From the NCBI GenBank assembly GCA_023435825.1, contig JAEZMB010000214.1:1-15148 (forward strand): DNA of 15,148 nucleotides. The letters run 5' to 3'. A model generated the notes under the pieces. The model did not search any database, was not told the DNA's origin, and saw only the letters and a program-made list of their open reading frames with translations. Source of the stretch: Pseudomonadota bacterium. Its GTDB lineage: Bacteria; Desulfobacterota; Desulfovibrionia; Desulfovibrionales; Desulfovibrionaceae. The position numbers were made by a program, and so were the translations under genes. This document shows, piece after piece, positions 13,725-15,148 of the stretch (its first letter is position 1; each line of letters opens with the position of its first letter).

Positions 13725-14963
13725 ATGGAAGAACTGCTCATCGCCGACCCCGAAGTCGGCCGGGCCGTGTGCCTGGAAATCGACCGCCAGACCGGCAAGC
13801 TCGAAATGATCGCCTCGGAGAACTTCGTCTCCGTGGCCGTGCGCCAGGCCCAGGGCAGCGTGCTCACCCACAAGTACGCCGAAGGCTATCCGGGCAAACG
13901 CTACTACGGCGGCTGCGAATACGTGGACATCGCCGAGGATCTGGCCCGGGACCGGGCCAAGGCGCTGTTCGGGGCCGAGTACGCCAACGTCCAGCCCCAT
14001 TCCGGCTCCCAGGCCAACATGGCCGTCTATTTCGCGGCCATGCAGCCCGGCGACACCCTGCTCGGCATGGACCTGTCCCACGGCGGCCACCTCACCCACG
14101 GCTCGCCCGTGAACTTTTCCGGCAAGCTCTTCAACATCGTGTTCTACCACGTGAAGAAGGAAACCGGCACCATCGACTACGACGAGGTCGAGCGTCTGGC
14201 CAAGGAGCACAAGCCCAAGGTCATCGTGGCCGGGGCCAGCGCCTATCCGCGCATCATCGACTTCGCCCGCTTCCGGGCCATCGCCGACGAGGTCGGAGCC
14301 AAGCTCGTGGTGGACATGGCCCACATCGCCGGCCTGGTCGCCGCCGGTTGCCATCCCTCGCCCATCCCCCACGCCCACTACACCACCTCGACCACCCACA
14401 AGACCCTGCGCGGCCCGCGCGGCGGGCTTATCCTGTCCAGCGAGGACAACGGGAAGACGCTCAATTCCCAGATCTTCCCCGGCATCCAGGGCGGCCCGCT
14501 CATGCACGTCATCGCGGCCAAGGCCGTGGCCTTTGGCGAGGCCTTAAAGCCCTCCTTCAAGCTCTACCAGCAGCAGGTGGTGAAAAACTGCCAGGCCCTG
14601 GCCAAGGGGCTTCTCGCCCACGGCTTCGATCTGGTGTCCGGCGGCACGGACAACCACCTCGTGCTGGTCGATCTGACCAACAAGGACGTCACGGGCAAGG
14701 ACGCCGAACACGCCCTGGATCTGGCCGGCATCACGGTCAACAAGAACACCGTGCCCTTCGAGACCCGCTCGCCCTTTGTCACCTCGGGCGTGCGCATCGG
14801 CACGGCGGCCCTGACCACGCGCGGCTTCACCGAAGCCGATATGGAAAAGGTCGTCGGCTGGATCGACGCGGCCATCAAGGCCGTGGGTAACGACACCAAG
14901 CTCGATGAGATCCGCAAGGAAGTCGAGCCGTTCGCCAAGAGCTTCCCGCTATTCGCCTATTAG
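13725..14963 (+). CDS. glyA: Serine hydroxymethyltransferase
   Basis: PLP enzyme interconverting serine and glycine with transfer of a one-carbon unit to tetrahydrofolate. It has 412 residues from the ATG at 13725, preceded by AAGGAGG with seven bases spacing. The upstream in-frame extension to 13584 overlaps fabF and is rejected. Motifs: IASENFVS (29-36), the YAEGYPGKRYYGG loop (51-63), QPHSGSQAN (90-98), cofactor-binding Asp197 and His200 in VVDMAHIAGL, and the Schiff-base Lys226 in TTSTTHKTLRGPRGG. All key residues are present. It is last in the cluster and followed by a terminator. The link of glyA to fab genes is a Desulfovibrio habit rather than a shared pathway. Confidence 0.98.
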   Translation: MEELLIADPEVGRAVCLEIDRQTGKLEMIASENFVSVAVRQAQGSVLTHKYAEGYPGKRYYGGCEYVDIAEDLARDRAKALFGAEYANVQPHSGSQANMAVYFAAMQPGDTLLGMDLSHGGHLTHGSPVNFSGKLFNIVFYHVKKETGTIDYDEVERLAKEHKPKVIVAGASAYPRIIDFARFRAIADEVGAKLVVDMAHIAGLVAAGCHPSPIPHAHYTTSTTHKTLRGPRGGLILSSEDNGKTLNSQIFPGIQGGPLMHVIAAKAVAFGEALKPSFKLYQQQVVKNCQALAKGLLAHGFDLVSGGTDNHLVLVDLTNKDVTGKDAEHALDLAGITVNKNTVPFETRSPFVTSGVRIGTAALTTRGFTEADMEKVVGWIDAAIKAVGNDTKLDEIRKEVEPFAKSFPLFAY

Positions 14964-14978
14964 CATTAAGTGATTTGA

Positions 14979-15035
14979 GCGGCCCTGGGCCGCAAAAAAC
15001 GCCGGGAGGGGCTGCCTTCCCGGCGTGTTTGTTTT
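14979..15035 (+). terminator. Tandem hairpins ending the glyA transcript
   Basis: A first small hairpin (GCGGCC 14979-14984 with GGCCGC 14988-14993) is followed by the main one: 14999-15010 pairs with 15015-15026 (12 pairs including one G-T) around a GCTG loop, then GTTTGTTTT (15027-15035). This is a standard intrinsic terminator for the plus-strand cluster. Confidence 0.88.
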
Positions 15036-15054
15036 GGGGGGGGGGTGGCGCCGG

Positions 15055-15148
<94 letters not shown>

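Noticed and set aside
12392..13873. Minus-strand frame antisense to fabF and the start of glyA
   Set aside because: It is a shadow of FabF, whose catalytic residues are all intact on the plus strand.

Overview
The window comes from a very GC-rich bacterium, most likely a sulfate reducer of the Desulfovibrionaceae (Desulfovibrio / Solidesulfovibrio type). I base this on two things: the order rpmB (divergent), yceD-rpmF-plsX-fabH-fabG-acpP-fabF-glyA, which I remember from Desulfovibrio chromosomes, and the GC-rich codon use. I ran no database search, so the genus is an inference. Almost all of the window is coding. No gap exceeds about 240 bases, and I see no tRNA, rRNA, CRISPR array, insertion sequence or phage gene.

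Layout. (1) Positions 1-974, minus strand: a membrane protein of the DUF4405 / cytochrome b561-like type. It carries two copies of a helical repeat and a Pro/Ala-rich tail, and it runs off the left edge. (2) 1214-2608, plus: gltX, glutamyl-tRNA synthetase. (3) 2680-6176, minus: a two-gene signalling unit. A secreted PhnD-family binding protein is followed by a membrane hybrid histidine kinase (sensor, HAMP, two PAS, HisKA, HATPase, receiver). It converges on gltX across a strong hairpin. (4) 6414-7730, plus: a CNNM/CorC-type transporter-like membrane protein with CBS domains. (5) 7851-8057, minus: rpmB, with a clear intrinsic terminator. (6) 8243-14963, plus: a housekeeping cluster of yceD, rpmF, plsX, fabH, fabG, acpP, fabF and glyA. 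It ends in an intrinsic terminator, followed by an almost pure G tract that looks like an assembly or sequencing artefact.

How the genes work together. The right half joins ribosome assembly (L28, L32, YceD) to membrane lipid synthesis. PlsX takes acyl-ACP toward phospholipid. FabH starts fatty-acid chains. FabG and FabF run the reduction and condensation steps of elongation on AcpP, and GlyA feeds one-carbon and glycine metabolism. The left half is accessory. Its most interesting item is the PhnD-like protein/kinase pair, which has no transporter permease or ATPase beside it and so looks like a sensor rather than an uptake system.

Six transcription starts can be proposed from TTG-type -35 boxes 17 bases (16 for rpmF) from GC-rich TA-type -10 boxes. 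A seventh candidate, before the DUF4405 gene, fits less well. They suggest separate units for gltX, the CNNM gene, rpmB, yceD onward and fabG onward, with an internal start before rpmF. No single previously undescribed system is proven here. The best candidates are the binding-protein/kinase pair and the repeat-bearing DUF4405 protein.
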